The notes beneath the pieces are model-generated. The model saw only the letters and a program-made list of their open reading frames with translations. It ran no database searches and had not been told where the DNA came from. A program made the position numbers and the translations under genes. From Sphingomonadales bacterium BRH_c3 (GTDB lineage: Bacteria > Pseudomonadota > Alphaproteobacteria > Sphingomonadales > Sphingomonadaceae): 51,651 nucleotides of DNA. The DNA is taken from the NCBI GenBank assembly GCA_001515985.1, contig LOET01000040.1, positions 1 through 51,651 of the forward strand, given 5' to 3'. Positions 30,899-39,580 of this stretch are shown piece by piece. The first letter of the stretch is position 1. The number at the start of each line of letters is the position of its first letter.

Positions 30899-31025
30899 GA
30901 TCTCTAAATATTTTGGAGAATTGCTAATCGTCGGGAGTGCAGATTGGAACTGCTGACCCCGGCACTTACTAGGCGGTTGGGAGACTGCGTGTTGGATTGC
31001 GCTGCGCCAATCGAGCGGTCAAGGC

Positions 31026-31778
31026 ATGGATCTGAATCTTGCGGAGGATTTCGCAGAAGAATTGCAAGGAATAGAAACCAATCAAGAGTTGAGCGACACG
31101 TTGAGGCGAGCCTCTGGTCAGCTGGGGTTCGATTACTTCGCCCTCTCCCTCGAGACGCGTGCAACCGCCAACACCCCGTCCCAGGTCCTGCTGCATGACT
31201 ATCCGGAAGAATGGGCGAAGGTCTATATCAGCTTCGACCTGGCGGGAAGGGATCCGGTCAGGCGGGCCTGCGACAAGTCATTCGTCGGCTTTGCCTGGGA
31301 GAGCATCGAGAAATTCATACCCTTGACTCGCGGTGACCGGCAGATGCTCGCTGTCGGCCGTGAATGCGGAATAGGAGACGGCTATACCGTTCCCAGGCAT
31401 CTTCCGGGCATGGCCAGGGGAACCTGCAGCTTCGTCGTTCGCAAGGAAGGTCAGCTGCCCAGGCAAAGGCTTGCCGTCGCCGAACTTGTCGGCGCGCTTG
31501 CTCTTGGCTGTGCCATGAAAACGAGCGGAATGTTCCGGTTGGCACCCAATGCGCGGCTCAGCGATCGGCAACGCGAATGTCTGCTGTGGACCGCTCGTGG
31601 CAAGACAGCTTCGGAGACCGCGATCATTCTGGGAATCAGCGAAGAAACGGTGGTCCAGCATCTCAAGATGGCGCGCGAGCGCTATGAGGTGCATGGCAGG
31701 CAATCCTTGATACTTTCTGCTCTTTTTGACGGCCTGATCGGTTTTGGAGACGTGATCAGCTGGCAGCGGCGCAACTGA
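31026..31778 (+). CDS. luxR: LuxR-family quorum-sensing regulator (AHL-binding)
   Basis: The 250-residue protein has an autoinducer-binding domain (about residues 20-160) with the key pocket pattern W-A-K-V-Y ... D-P-V-R-R and a nearby F-A-W, and a GerE-type helix-turn-helix (about residues 178-240: L-S-D-R-Q-R-E-C-L-L-W-T-A-R-G-K-T-A-S-E-T-A). It should bind an N-acyl-homoserine lactone made by the LuxI 94 bp downstream. Start at 31026. The regulator-synthase order and orientation are canonical. Secure family call; ligand unknown. Confidence 0.93.
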   Translation: MDLNLAEDFAEELQGIETNQELSDTLRRASGQLGFDYFALSLETRATANTPSQVLLHDYPEEWAKVYISFDLAGRDPVRRACDKSFVGFAWESIEKFIPLTRGDRQMLAVGRECGIGDGYTVPRHLPGMARGTCSFVVRKEGQLPRQRLAVAELVGALALGCAMKTSGMFRLAPNARLSDRQRECLLWTARGKTASETAIILGISEETVVQHLKMARERYEVHGRQSLILSALFDGLIGFGDVISWQRRN

Positions 31779-31872
31779 ACTTCAGGAATCGTCCATCCCC
31801 AGTTCCTGGTATTTCGCTTTCTACGTCAAACTGGTGTCATGACCGCCTTGTTCCCAGAACCAGGACGCCGTC

Positions 31873-32493
31873 ATGCCTTGCGACCACCTTTCGGCAATAT
31901 CCAGCCGGACTGAACCCGTTCTTGAAGCCATGTTCGAAGCTCGAAAGCGGGTCTTTGTCGACTTGCTCAAGTGGGATGTGCCGGTGCTGGATAGTAAGTA
32001 TGAAGTCGATCAGTTCGATACGCCTGATGCGACATACCTGATCGTGGCTGGCGAAAGAGGGAGACACTGGGCATCGGCGCGGCTGTTGCGCACGGATCAG
32101 CCACACATACTTGGACAACTCTTCCCCTACCTTTGCGACGGACCGGCACCATCGGGGGATGCTACCCGCGAGATCACCCGATTCTGCATCGATCCCAGGC
32201 TTGCGCGGGAGAACCGGCGTTTGGCGCGCAATCGGCTTGTTACAGCGCTCGTCGAACACGCGATCACTCACAAGATCACCGATTATACAGCGGTTGCCAA
32301 TGTTAGCTGGTTTCGGCAAATCGAAGCCTTCGGCTGGAATTGTCAGGCACTGGGCCCACACCGCGAGGTCGGTGGGGAATTGCTGGTAGCGCTGCATATC
32401 CGGATCGACGCGGATACTCCTGACAGGCTTGCCGCAAACGGCATTCATAGCACTTCGGTCCCAGAGCTAGCCTACGCTGGAGCTCTGCAATGA
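31873..32493 (+). CDS. luxI: N-acyl-homoserine lactone synthase (LuxI family)
   Basis: The protein (206 aa) retains the conserved core of autoinducer synthases: M-F-E-A-R-K-R-V-F (R, F), then K-W-D-V-P and E-V-D-Q-F-D (W, D, D), A-S-A-R-L-L and R-E-I-T-R-F-C-I-D. LuxI enzymes condense S-adenosylmethionine with acyl-ACP or acyl-CoA. The acyl chain cannot be read. AGGA lies about 9 nt before the ATG. The stop overlaps the phyH start (ATGA), tying signal synthesis to that oxygenase. Confidence 0.93.
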   Translation: MPCDHLSAISSRTEPVLEAMFEARKRVFVDLLKWDVPVLDSKYEVDQFDTPDATYLIVAGERGRHWASARLLRTDQPHILGQLFPYLCDGPAPSGDATREITRFCIDPRLARENRRLARNRLVTALVEHAITHKITDYTAVANVSWFRQIEAFGWNCQALGPHREVGGELLVALHIRIDADTPDRLAANGIHSTSVPELAYAGALQ

Positions 32494-33359
32494 CGAAAGG
32501 GCACAACGCGTCACAATGGGCACAGCGCCTCCTGAGGGATGGCTATTGCATCATTCCCGGCCTTCTTCCTGTCTCGGATATCGCGGAGCTCGAATCTGAA
32601 CTCGATGGGCAGTTCGAGCAAACTCCGTTTTGCGACGGCGATTTCTATGGCTATCGGACCAAGCGCTTGGGACGACTGCTTCGCCGCTCGCAAATCGCTG
32701 AAAAGCTTGTTCTCGAACCTGTCATTCTTGCGCTTGCCAAGGAAATTCTCGGCTCTGCATGCGACCAGATCCAGCTCAATGTTGCACAGGCTATCGAGAT
32801 CCACCCTGGAGAAATCGAACAGTTTCCGCATTGCGATCAGGACATGTGGGCTGGTGTCAAAGGTCAGCACGAATATCTGCTGAATGTCATGTGGCCGATC
32901 ACACCATTCACGGATCGTAACGGGGCAACGAGAATCTATCCGGGAACGCATAAACTCGAGATACAGTCCATCGAGGAACTGGGAAGTCCGGTCATAGCCG
33001 AGAGTGATCCCGGCTCGGCGATCTGCTTTCTTGGTTCGACTGTTCATGGAGCTGGCGCAAACCGATCGCAAGCGGTCCGCCGGGCGGTGGTCATCGGCTA
33101 CAGTCTTGGCTGGCTCAAGCCTTACGAGAACCTCTGGCTAGCCTATCCGCCGGAAATAGCGAAAACTTTCGCGCCAGAGCTGGCAGCTTTGACGGGTTAT
33201 GTGCAGCATCGCCCGAATCTCGGCAACTACGAAGGCCAGTGTCCGTCTGTCGTGCTGCGCGATGATGTGCCATGCTCTCCTGGAGCAACCGATGCGTTGC
33301 GCCCGGATCAGGCGGCTGCTGTCAGGGAGTTCGCGCGCAGCCAGCGGGCCGCCGGATGA
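32490..33359 (+). CDS. phytanoyl-CoA dioxygenase family protein (PhyH-like)
   Basis: The 289-residue protein has the Fe(II) facial triad H-x-D (F-P-H-C-D-Q-D) and a distal histidine in T-V-H-G-A-G-A-N-R-S, so it should be an Fe(II)/2-oxoglutarate-dependent oxygenase. PhyH relatives hydroxylate acyl chains or other small molecules. LuxI neighbours of this type are known in sphingomonads, which makes chemical alteration of the acyl chain of the signal, or of a regulated product, a fair hypothesis. Start and stop overlap neighbours by 4 bp each. Confidence 0.88.
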   Translation: MTKGHNASQWAQRLLRDGYCIIPGLLPVSDIAELESELDGQFEQTPFCDGDFYGYRTKRLGRLLRRSQIAEKLVLEPVILALAKEILGSACDQIQLNVAQAIEIHPGEIEQFPHCDQDMWAGVKGQHEYLLNVMWPITPFTDRNGATRIYPGTHKLEIQSIEELGSPVIAESDPGSAICFLGSTVHGAGANRSQAVRRAVVIGYSLGWLKPYENLWLAYPPEIAKTFAPELAALTGYVQHRPNLGNYEGQCPSVVLRDDVPCSPGATDALRPDQAAAVREFARSQRAAG

Positions 33360-33946
33360 GCCCGGCTCACGTTCTTGAACCGACCTTTCGGCGCTTGAAG
33401 CGCATGATCATGGAGGGTGCCTGGCCGCCTGGTGAAAGACTCGAGGCGCTTCGCATTGCCGACGAATTCGGTGTCAGCATGACGCCGGTGAGGGATAGCC
33501 TGAATCTGCTATCTGGTGCGCGGCTCGTCGATCTGAAGCCGGGAGAAGGTTATCGGATGGCGCGGATAGACGAGCAGGGACTTCGCGACTTGCTTGGTGT
33601 CGAGTCTGCGCTGCTGGAGTTCGCCATTGAGTCCGGCCCGGCTTGCGTTCAACCTGCAACGGCGAAGGCGGCCGCTTCGGGCTATGCGGACCGGGTCGCT
33701 TTGCTGTTCGAAGGCATTGCGGCGCGAGCGGAGAATGCAGCGCTCACCGAAACCCTGCGATCTCTGGGCGATCGGCTGCACGCCATCCGCCAGTTGGAGC
33801 CTCGGGCAATACCGGAGGCGATGCACGAGTTGGCGGAATTGGAGAGGCTGGCAGCAGACCGGGATCCGGCGCTTCGCGCGGCTTTTTTCAGCTATTATGA
33901 CAAGCGGCGGGAAACTGCGCCCATCCTGATCCGATTGCTGCAATAA
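33356..33946 (+). CDS. GntR-family transcriptional regulator
   Basis: Residues about 5-65 form a winged helix of the GntR type (L-K-R-M-I-M-E-G-A-W-P-P-G-E-R-L, then V-S-M-T-P-V-R-D-S-L-N-L-L), followed by an all-helical FCD-like effector domain. The ATG at 33356 overlaps the phyH stop as ATGA; the upstream open frame is a shadow. The 196-residue length is a little short for FadR/FCD members. Third gene of a luxI-phyH-gntR unit; it may respond to a product of PhyH or control signal decay. Confidence 0.85.
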   Translation: MSPAHVLEPTFRRLKRMIMEGAWPPGERLEALRIADEFGVSMTPVRDSLNLLSGARLVDLKPGEGYRMARIDEQGLRDLLGVESALLEFAIESGPACVQPATAKAAASGYADRVALLFEGIAARAENAALTETLRSLGDRLHAIRQLEPRAIPEAMHELAELERLAADRDPALRAAFFSYYDKRRETAPILIRLLQ

Positions 33947-34183
33947 TCGGGGCCCTGACCACCTCCTTTTCGGCAAGCGCTCAATACCGGGCAGTCTGGA
34001 CGAGCGCAAATGCCGCAAGGCCGGGATTTTGCTTTCCTCGTGGATGGCGCAATCGTTGAGCCACCAGTCTCGTTTCGCAGGCTGAAACCTGCCATATCAG
34101 AAGGCAGGCAACGCTGGTCTGATAAAAACTCCAAAGTTCATCCATTTGTGTTAGGCTGCGGGAAAAACTGGCGACTAACTTTG

Positions 34184-34199
34184 ATGACAAATTTGTCAT
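34184..34199. promoter_or_regulatory. perfect 16-bp palindrome before the HTH gene
   Basis: ATGACAAATTTGTCAT reads the same on both strands and ends 36 bp before the start at 34236. It is a strong operator candidate for the HTH protein itself or another dimeric regulator. Confidence 0.55.
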
Positions 34200-34235
34200 T
34201 TGCCGTGTTGTTATCGATTCAGTAGGAGGCGGGTC

Positions 34236-34721
34236 ATGAGCGGAGCAGACACCCTGACGGAAAAGCAGGTCGAAGTTCTGCAGCTCGTGTGCCAGCATTA
34301 TCAGACCAAGGAAATCGCACGCATTCTCGGCATATCGCCGCGCAGTGTCGACCAGCGCATTGATGGTGCCAGGCGAAAGCTCGGTGCTGCTACCCGCATC
34401 GAGGCCGCGAAGATTTTCGCGGCACGCGAAACTGCACCGTATCGACCAACCGGTGAGCCGTTCACTGTTCCCCCGGATAGTGGTTTTGGGCGACCACGGG
34501 AATTGCCGCGGGACCTGACGCGGTTCGAGGATGCAGGTGTTTTCGTAGAACGCGCACCCTGGGATCGGGCCAGTCCGTGGCGTATACCGGAGTTCGAGCC
34601 CCGGGATTTGGGAGTGGTCGCACGGCTGGTCACCATGGTGGTGCTTGCCGTAGCCCTTCTTCTCCTGGTGACTCTTGGCCTTGATCTGGCGCGCAGTCTG
34701 GGACTGATGATAAGCGTCTGA
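34236..34721 (+). CDS. LuxR-type HTH protein with C-terminal membrane segment
   Basis: Residues about 5-60 are a LuxR/GerE helix-turn-helix (L-T-E-K-Q-V-E-V-L-Q-L-V, K-E-I-A-R-I-L-G-I-S-P-R-S-V-D-Q-R-I). A proline-rich linker follows and residues about 132-155 are a hydrophobic span (V-V-A-R-L-V-T-M-V-V-L-A-V-A-L-L-L-L-V). A membrane-anchored transcription factor is thus predicted, with the HTH inside the cell. AGGAGG lies 7 nt before the ATG; the frame upstream to 34200 is unsupported. No receiver or ligand domain is present. The 16-bp palindrome lies just upstream. Confidence 0.8.
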   Translation: MSGADTLTEKQVEVLQLVCQHYQTKEIARILGISPRSVDQRIDGARRKLGAATRIEAAKIFAARETAPYRPTGEPFTVPPDSGFGRPRELPRDLTRFEDAGVFVERAPWDRASPWRIPEFEPRDLGVVARLVTMVVLAVALLLLVTLGLDLARSLGLMISV

Positions 34722-34770
34722 TCAAACCCTCAGCTCCGGTCGAGTTGGACCTAGAACCGGAGTTAAGCAG

Positions 34771-35106
34771 ATGTCTCTTTCCATTCCTGTCGCCACCGTT
34801 CGGATCGCCCGTGAGATCAACCAGGCCGAGGCGGCGATTGACCAGGCGCTTGCTGCCACAGCGGCGCTGATGCATTCCTCAATGGTCGCCCGCGTCGACA
34901 ATCCCGCGATTGATGCCGCTTGCGGTCACACTGCGCTCATGCGGATGCACAAGACCTTCGGCGGATTGCTTGCCGCGCGTTCCGATATGCTGCGAGCTCA
35001 CGGCAGTCTCAAAAGCGACGCGCGCGAATATGCCGGAGCAGACGAACCAACCTGCCCTGACAAGGAGGTCTTCACTGGCGCGGAGCTTGTCGAGGCAGCC
35101 GGATAG
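34771..35106 (+). CDS. hypothetical helical protein (111 aa)
   Basis: A small, helix-rich soluble protein with no family I recognise. Residues about 10-80 include A-E-A-A-I-D-Q-A-L-A-A-T-A-A-L-M and are likely two or three long helices. It lies 49 bp after the membrane-HTH gene and 47 bp before the next, in the same direction, so a small operon is likely. GGAG precedes its ATG. Confidence 0.65.
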   Translation: MSLSIPVATVRIAREINQAEAAIDQALAATAALMHSSMVARVDNPAIDAACGHTALMRMHKTFGGLLAARSDMLRAHGSLKSDAREYAGADEPTCPDKEVFTGAELVEAAG

Positions 35107-35153
35107 AACCTTGCGGGTTGACCGCCGCAGATTGCCTCGGGCATTGCGCAGCC

Positions 35154-35603
35154 ATGCTGCGCTACACTTTACAGATAGTGCTCCTCATCCTGGTCACGGC
35201 TTACGCCGTGCGCCGGGGTGGGAAGCCCGAGCGAAACGCAGCATTCATCCTCGTCGGACTTCCGCTAGCTGATCTGCTGTACCACACTCTATCCGGAGAT
35301 CAGGGCAGTTATCACGCTGTGGACCTGGTTCATGCAGCAATAGATTTGGCGGCGCTTGCAGCAATTGTTTGGCTGGCACTCCGCGCAGACAGGTTTTGGA
35401 CTTTATGGCTTGGGGCCTTGCAACTGATCGCCGTGCTGGCACATCTGATCCGCTTGCTGGAGGTGGGGATGCATCCCGTCGCCTACGCGATTTTCATCCG
35501 CGGGCCATTCTGGGGGCAAATGATTCTGGTTGCGCTGGGCACCTGGCTTCATGCGAGACGCAAAAGACAGGCAGCCGAACGGAATATCTTGCCAGGATCC
35601 TGA
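35154..35603 (+). CDS. integral membrane protein, four predicted spans (149 aa)
   Basis: Hydrophobic segments are visible at about residues 3-20, 30-45, 58-80 and 85-105, with a last one at about 116-132; the total is four or five spans. No motif tells the function. The ATG at 35154 is preferred because the first span starts there, although the ribosome binding site is poor. The 3' end reads over the possible start region of the RadC-like gene in another frame. Confidence 0.65.
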   Translation: MLRYTLQIVLLILVTAYAVRRGGKPERNAAFILVGLPLADLLYHTLSGDQGSYHAVDLVHAAIDLAALAAIVWLALRADRFWTLWLGALQLIAVLAHLIRLLEVGMHPVAYAIFIRGPFWGQMILVALGTWLHARRKRQAAERNILPGS

Positions 35604-35644
35604 GCGACGCTGGGTTTGAGAGACCGGAATCGAAGGCCCAGGCC

Positions 35645-36172
35645 TTGATGGAGGAATTCGGCTCAATCGCCGGTCTGGCCGAGGCGAGCGACGAAAAACT
35701 GAGCAGGTTCTTCGGCGATGAGGGATATTTCCTCGCCAGCCTTCTGGCTGCGCGCAGGATCATCGACGCAGGCATTCGTGAAGCGGCTTTGAAGACCCCG
35801 CTGGATCCGCTGAGCACAGACTTTCACCGGTATCTCTTGCAGAAACTGGCACACCGTCGCGAAGAGATTCTCCTGGGGTTCTTTGCCGACGACAGCGGCG
35901 GGTTCATGGCCGAGGCAATTCTGGGGCTTGGTGACGGACAGGGAGTCGAAGTTTCTGCGCGCGGCGTCCTCCAACGCACTGTTGCTGTCGGCGCGAGCCG
36001 ATTGCTGCTGGTCCATAACCATCCTTCGACGTCATGCGCTCCCAGCAGCAAAGATCTGCAGGAAACGCGAAAAATCAGGAGGATGGCGTCGACGCTGGGT
36101 ATCGTCCTGCTTGACCACCTGATCATCGGAGGCAGGGCCATATACTCGATTCGCCAGGGGGCTGTTCTGTGA
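35645..36172 (+). CDS. radC: RadC-like JAB-domain protein with short N-terminus
   Basis: The C-terminal half has the JAB/MPN+ site of RadC proteins: H-N-H-P-S-T-S-C-A-P-S-S-K-D (HxH...S...D), and before it a helix-hairpin-helix-like region (M-E-E-F-G-S-I-A-G-L-A-E-A). The normal RadC N-terminus is shortened by about 30 residues: in this frame homology-like sequence runs back to 35582 but there is no start codon except TTG 35645 (GAAGG 8 nt before) or ATG 35648. The start is therefore uncertain, and an ancestral start may have been lost. RadC is not a DNA-repair protein despite the name; its function is unknown. Ends GTGA into the next gene. Confidence 0.75.
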   Translation: MMEEFGSIAGLAEASDEKLSRFFGDEGYFLASLLAARRIIDAGIREAALKTPLDPLSTDFHRYLLQKLAHRREEILLGFFADDSGGFMAEAILGLGDGQGVEVSARGVLQRTVAVGASRLLLVHNHPSTSCAPSSKDLQETRKIRRMASTLGIVLLDHLIIGGRAIYSIRQGAVL

Positions 36173-36708
36173 ACGAGCATATCGATCTTCTACTCGAAGA
36201 AATCAAACGTCTGGAACGAAAGCTCGAAACAGCGCTTGATCAGCTGCATGAAGACCCCGCGTTCGCTCTTTCGAAGGGCAGCGAGGGCATCGGTGATGGA
36301 ACCAGTGCCCGTTTGGCCGAACTGCAGGATGATGTTCGCGGAATTGTACTCTGGAAGGCTGCCCGCCACGACATCAATGATATCGATCTGCGGGCAAGAC
36401 ATCTGCCTCCGGAAGCCTGCGAGGGTCCGGGCTGGCACATGTTGTTGTTCCTTCTGACTTCGCGGATCGAGCAGACTTCAGTATCGGTAACAGATACCTG
36501 CGCTATGGCGCGCGCGCCCCAGACTACCGCGCTCAGGCATCTCGAACTTCTTGTCAGGCTCGGATTGTGTCAGAAAGTGCCCGACCATTCGGATGCTCGA
36601 CGAATTTGGATTGGCATCAGCGACGATGGCTATTTTCGCATGGAGCATTATTACAGGGACAGAATGAAGGCACATCGCAAGCCATTAAACTTCAGAAGGA
36701 AACGATGA
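36169..36708 (+). CDS. winged-helix (MarR-like) regulator with coiled-coil N-terminus
   Basis: The C-terminal 100 residues form a winged helix (M-L-L-F-L-L-T-S-R, then A-P-Q-T-T-A-L-R-H-L-E-L-L-V-R-L-G-L-C and an R-R-I-W-I-G-I-S-D-D-G wing). The first about 30 residues (L-L-L-E-E-I-K-R-L-E-R-K-L-E) are a coiled coil for dimerisation. The start is GTG at 36169, overlapping the RadC-like stop. This HTH type is frequent in sphingomonads. Its targets are unknown. Confidence 0.8.
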   Translation: MNEHIDLLLEEIKRLERKLETALDQLHEDPAFALSKGSEGIGDGTSARLAELQDDVRGIVLWKAARHDINDIDLRARHLPPEACEGPGWHMLLFLLTSRIEQTSVSVTDTCAMARAPQTTALRHLELLVRLGLCQKVPDHSDARRIWIGISDDGYFRMEHYYRDRMKAHRKPLNFRRKR

Positions 36709-38115
36709 AGACAGGCAATCAGCGATGTCAGCCTGACGACGCCTGGAGCGGGTTGCGATCTGATTGAATCAGATGGGCCGCCTCGGATACCTGTTCTAAC
36801 GCGATTTCCGAGCCGCGCGGTGAATCCACCGCGCTCGAAACCGCTCTAATCGCCTGCTTGTCCTGACGCCGTGCAAATAGATCTGCCAACGCAGGGAAAA
36901 TGCGCGAATCCTGTGCGGCGAGCGCCCCTTTGGCGCGGCCAGACAATTGCTCACCGATACTGAAGGGTGCGCTTCGAGCGCGACATGCGCTTGATTGTTC
37001 AGCAGTGGCGATTTGAAGTTTGCCAAACCGGACCCTGTCCGGCGATCGCAACTGACGCCGTGCGCTGGCGCCCGGCTGGCTGGAAAGGATGCATGCGATA
37101 ACTGAATGCCGCTTGAAGAAAAGGCGAGTAGACCTTGGCGCAGCTCCTGTCAGAGCCGACGGGACCGTCCACCTGCAAATGCTGAATCAGTCAGGCGACC
37201 TTGAGAAATTTATCATCTTTTCAATGGCCATACTGACGTCAATCGCAGCGTGCCTGGCATTCAGCTTATCGCACTCCTCCAAGGCAACGCGGAGAGATGT
37301 TATTATCAATTCTTTAGCTTTGCGATCGTCATCGGGCATCGACATAAAGATACACATTCTTTCGTTGAACGTAAGCTTTCGATTCCATTGTCTTCACAAA
37401 AATCCATTCCATAAATGAGACCGTGGCAAATCAATTCATAATACTTTATTGCGAATGATAAACAATATCGTGGCTGGGGTAGGTTAATCGCAAATCAGGG
37501 TCTTTTTGCACCCAAACTAGCCAACGTGTATGTCTCGCAGGCCATTATCTGACGTCGCGGCGATCATCTTCCACCGATCACTGTCGCGCGCCTTTGCGAC
37601 TCTGGGTTTTATAGCTCAAGTAAACGGCAAGTGGCAATCTTTGAAGTCGTCCTGAAATTAGTTCTACAGTATCGCGCGCGCGGGTTCGAAAAGTTTGCCT
37701 GGTTATCGTGCGGGCGCTCCACTGCCTAATCATAAGAAAACCGAACGGTCCTTCATGTAGAAGACGAGCGGTGCTTGAGCTTGGCTGTGCAACGCATGAT
37801 CCAGACTGTAACGAAGGTCGTGACTGTGTGCCAAGCTGCAACGCCGCTTTGTCGTCCTTCCGGCCCCAGGCTTGCGTGACGCCAATGTTCATACGCATTT
37901 GAAACCTAGTGCCGCAATTTCTGTTGCAAGGGGGGGGCGATCATGGACCACATGCGGTTCGAATGACCTGGACACTGCCATATTGAATCGATCCTGATGG
38001 AGTATTCCTAGCCAAATCTACCTATTGCCGGATTGAGAATGAATAAAGATGTCAATGGCATATGCTTGATTGCAGCCGGGCTGGCTGCGTGTCCTAGATA
38101 TTCTTGAGGGGGCAG
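36709..38115. other. 1.4-kb gene-poor region
   Basis: No convincing gene was found. Frames such as 37089-37418 (plus) and 37578-37898 (minus) lack motifs and ribosome binding sites. The left part has an intergenic repeat (36741-36847); the middle (about 37200-37480) is AT-rich; an 8-G run lies at about 37930. The region could contain decayed genes, an RNA gene, or an insertion scar. Confidence 0.6.
36741..36847. repeat. intergenic palindromic repeat element
   Basis: It contains the 17-bp near-palindrome ATCTGATT-G-AATCAGAT (36758-36774) and a hairpin with 8-bp stem (36815-36822 with 36827-36834). Short elements with ATCTGATTGAATCAGAT are familiar from many alphaproteobacterial intergenic regions. 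Copy number cannot be seen in this window. Confidence 0.55.
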
Positions 38116-38751
38116 ATGGAAAGGCGAATTTGTCAGCGGCAGCGTATGATTTTCAGGCCGGCATACCTGTCGACAGGATCCGGTCTGTTTTATGTCGTGA
38201 TGCGAAACGTCTCGTCCGACGGCGCCAGCTTCAGCGGCCTCGCTGGTCTGCAGCAGGGTGAAGGGGTCACCTATTTTGTTGGAACCTCCGGACCGGTCGA
38301 TGCCATAGTCAGATGGGCCAGCGGTGGGTCCTTTGGTGTGCAGAATGCCGTCAGGTTGGAAGATTTGGCCGGTTGCGACCCGGAATTCCCTTACAGGTCG
38401 GTCAGAATTCCCCTTGTGACCGAGGTCAGATTGTACAGGCGAGGTTCGGGAACGCCCGCGACCTTGTATAATTTCTCACAGGGCGGGGCTTGTGTGGCGA
38501 GCTCTGCGCAACTTGCAGTCGGCGAACTTGTAACCCTGAAGCTTGCCGGCCTGGTAGTCGAGGCTGCAGAAATAAAATGGATCAGTGGCAGGCGAGCTGG
38601 AGTAAAATTCGCCCGATCGCTTGGCTGGCAAACCATGCAGGTAGCACTTGGTCAGTTACAATTTCGGCCTGCGTACGGCAAGGAATCTCCTGGTGACTGC
38701 GGTATCCCGGCCGCTGGACCTGCAATCGAAGCCGTGAAGGTCCTCCGGTGA
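38116..38751 (+). CDS. tandem PilZ-like domain protein
   Basis: The 211-residue protein appears to hold two PilZ-type domains. The first has an R-R-I-C-Q-R-Q-R cluster near the N-terminus and the strand N-V-S-S-D-G-A-S-F-S-G near residue 32. The second, after about residue 95, has V-R-L-Y-R-R-G and N-F-S-Q-G-G-A-C-V. PilZ domains bind c-di-GMP through RxxxR and (D/N)xSxxG; both halves retain the second motif while the first motif is imperfect. The ATG at 38116 has GAGGGGG upstream. A GGDEF/EAL protein lies 2 kb away. Binding is inferred. Confidence 0.75.
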   Translation: MERRICQRQRMIFRPAYLSTGSGLFYVVMRNVSSDGASFSGLAGLQQGEGVTYFVGTSGPVDAIVRWASGGSFGVQNAVRLEDLAGCDPEFPYRSVRIPLVTEVRLYRRGSGTPATLYNFSQGGACVASSAQLAVGELVTLKLAGLVVEAAEIKWISGRRAGVKFARSLGWQTMQVALGQLQFRPAYGKESPGDCGIPAAGPAIEAVKVLR

Positions 38752-38888
38752 GTTGGCAGTGCGGAATGAGTCCGCCTGACCGCCGCGCGCAGGATAAACG
38801 CGACCGAAAAGCCAGTTTCCCCATTTGCTATTGATTTCTTTATAATTAGAGGAGAAAGGGTCCAAAATCGAATTAATGAGAAGGGCCC

Positions 38889-39359
38889 GTGGCCCGGCGA
38901 AAAGATTGGGGGCAACCGGGCATGAGTGGCGATCATCTCGATTCTGAACTATGGCTGATCGAGTTGAGCGAGATCGTCGATGAATGCGAAGCGAATGAGC
39001 GACCGGATGTAAGCAGACTTTTGCGGAAACTTCACACGCTGTTCGCGATTGCTCCCGGGCAATGGCGCGCGCAGTTCGAACCGGTTCCCGATATTTCGGA
39101 GTTCACCGCCTTGTTGGATAGCGAAGCATTCGAAAGTGCCGCGATCCGCCTGCTTGGATCAAAATCCGGTTATATGTTGAGCAGATCTGCAGGCGGAGAG
39201 GCCCTGGCCTCGATATGGATGGAAACGAACCCTGAGGAGGTTCATGCCAAGGCAAGTTCGGAAGCTATCGCACTGGTCAAGGCATTTGCCATGGCGGTAT
39301 TTTTCAGCCTCGGCAAAACGGCTAGCCTGGGCGGGGGTTCTTCTCTCGGGTCGGCTTGA
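38889..39359 (+). CDS. hypothetical protein (156 aa)
   Basis: A helical protein with acidic N-terminal half (E-L-S-E-I-V-D-E-C-E-A-N-E) and a hydrophobic stretch near the C-terminus (E-A-I-A-L-V-K-A-F-A-M-A-V-F-F-S-L). No family recognised. The start may be GTG 38889 (AGAAGGG upstream) or ATG 38922. It is flanked by PilZ and response-regulator genes but no link is visible. Confidence 0.55.
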   Translation: MARRKDWGQPGMSGDHLDSELWLIELSEIVDECEANERPDVSRLLRKLHTLFAIAPGQWRAQFEPVPDISEFTALLDSEAFESAAIRLLGSKSGYMLSRSAGGEALASIWMETNPEEVHAKASSEAIALVKAFAMAVFFSLGKTASLGGGSSLGSA

Positions 39360-39580
39360 CGCATCCGGTAAGAGTGGTCTCAACTCCGGCATTGTCTGAC
39401 CCGGGAATTTGACCAAAGAGGAAGGCCGGTTGAGTCTCAAGGTTCAGCTCGCTCCGTCCATTTTGCCCTGTGAACGTCAATCAGCGCTCTGTCTTGGCCG
39501 AGCGCTCCAGTCGGTGCCCATCTGTCCGGAGTGCGCACCACGAACATAATCGACAATGTCCAGGACGGTGCTTAATCACT

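Noticed and set aside
37089-37418. 109-codon plus-strand frame with a hydrophobic stretch
   Set aside because: No ribosome binding site and an AT-rich 3' part unlike genes; the hydrophobic segment alone is not enough.
37578-37898. 106-codon minus-strand frame
   Set aside because: No start signal, no family pattern, low plausibility of the amino-acid sequence.
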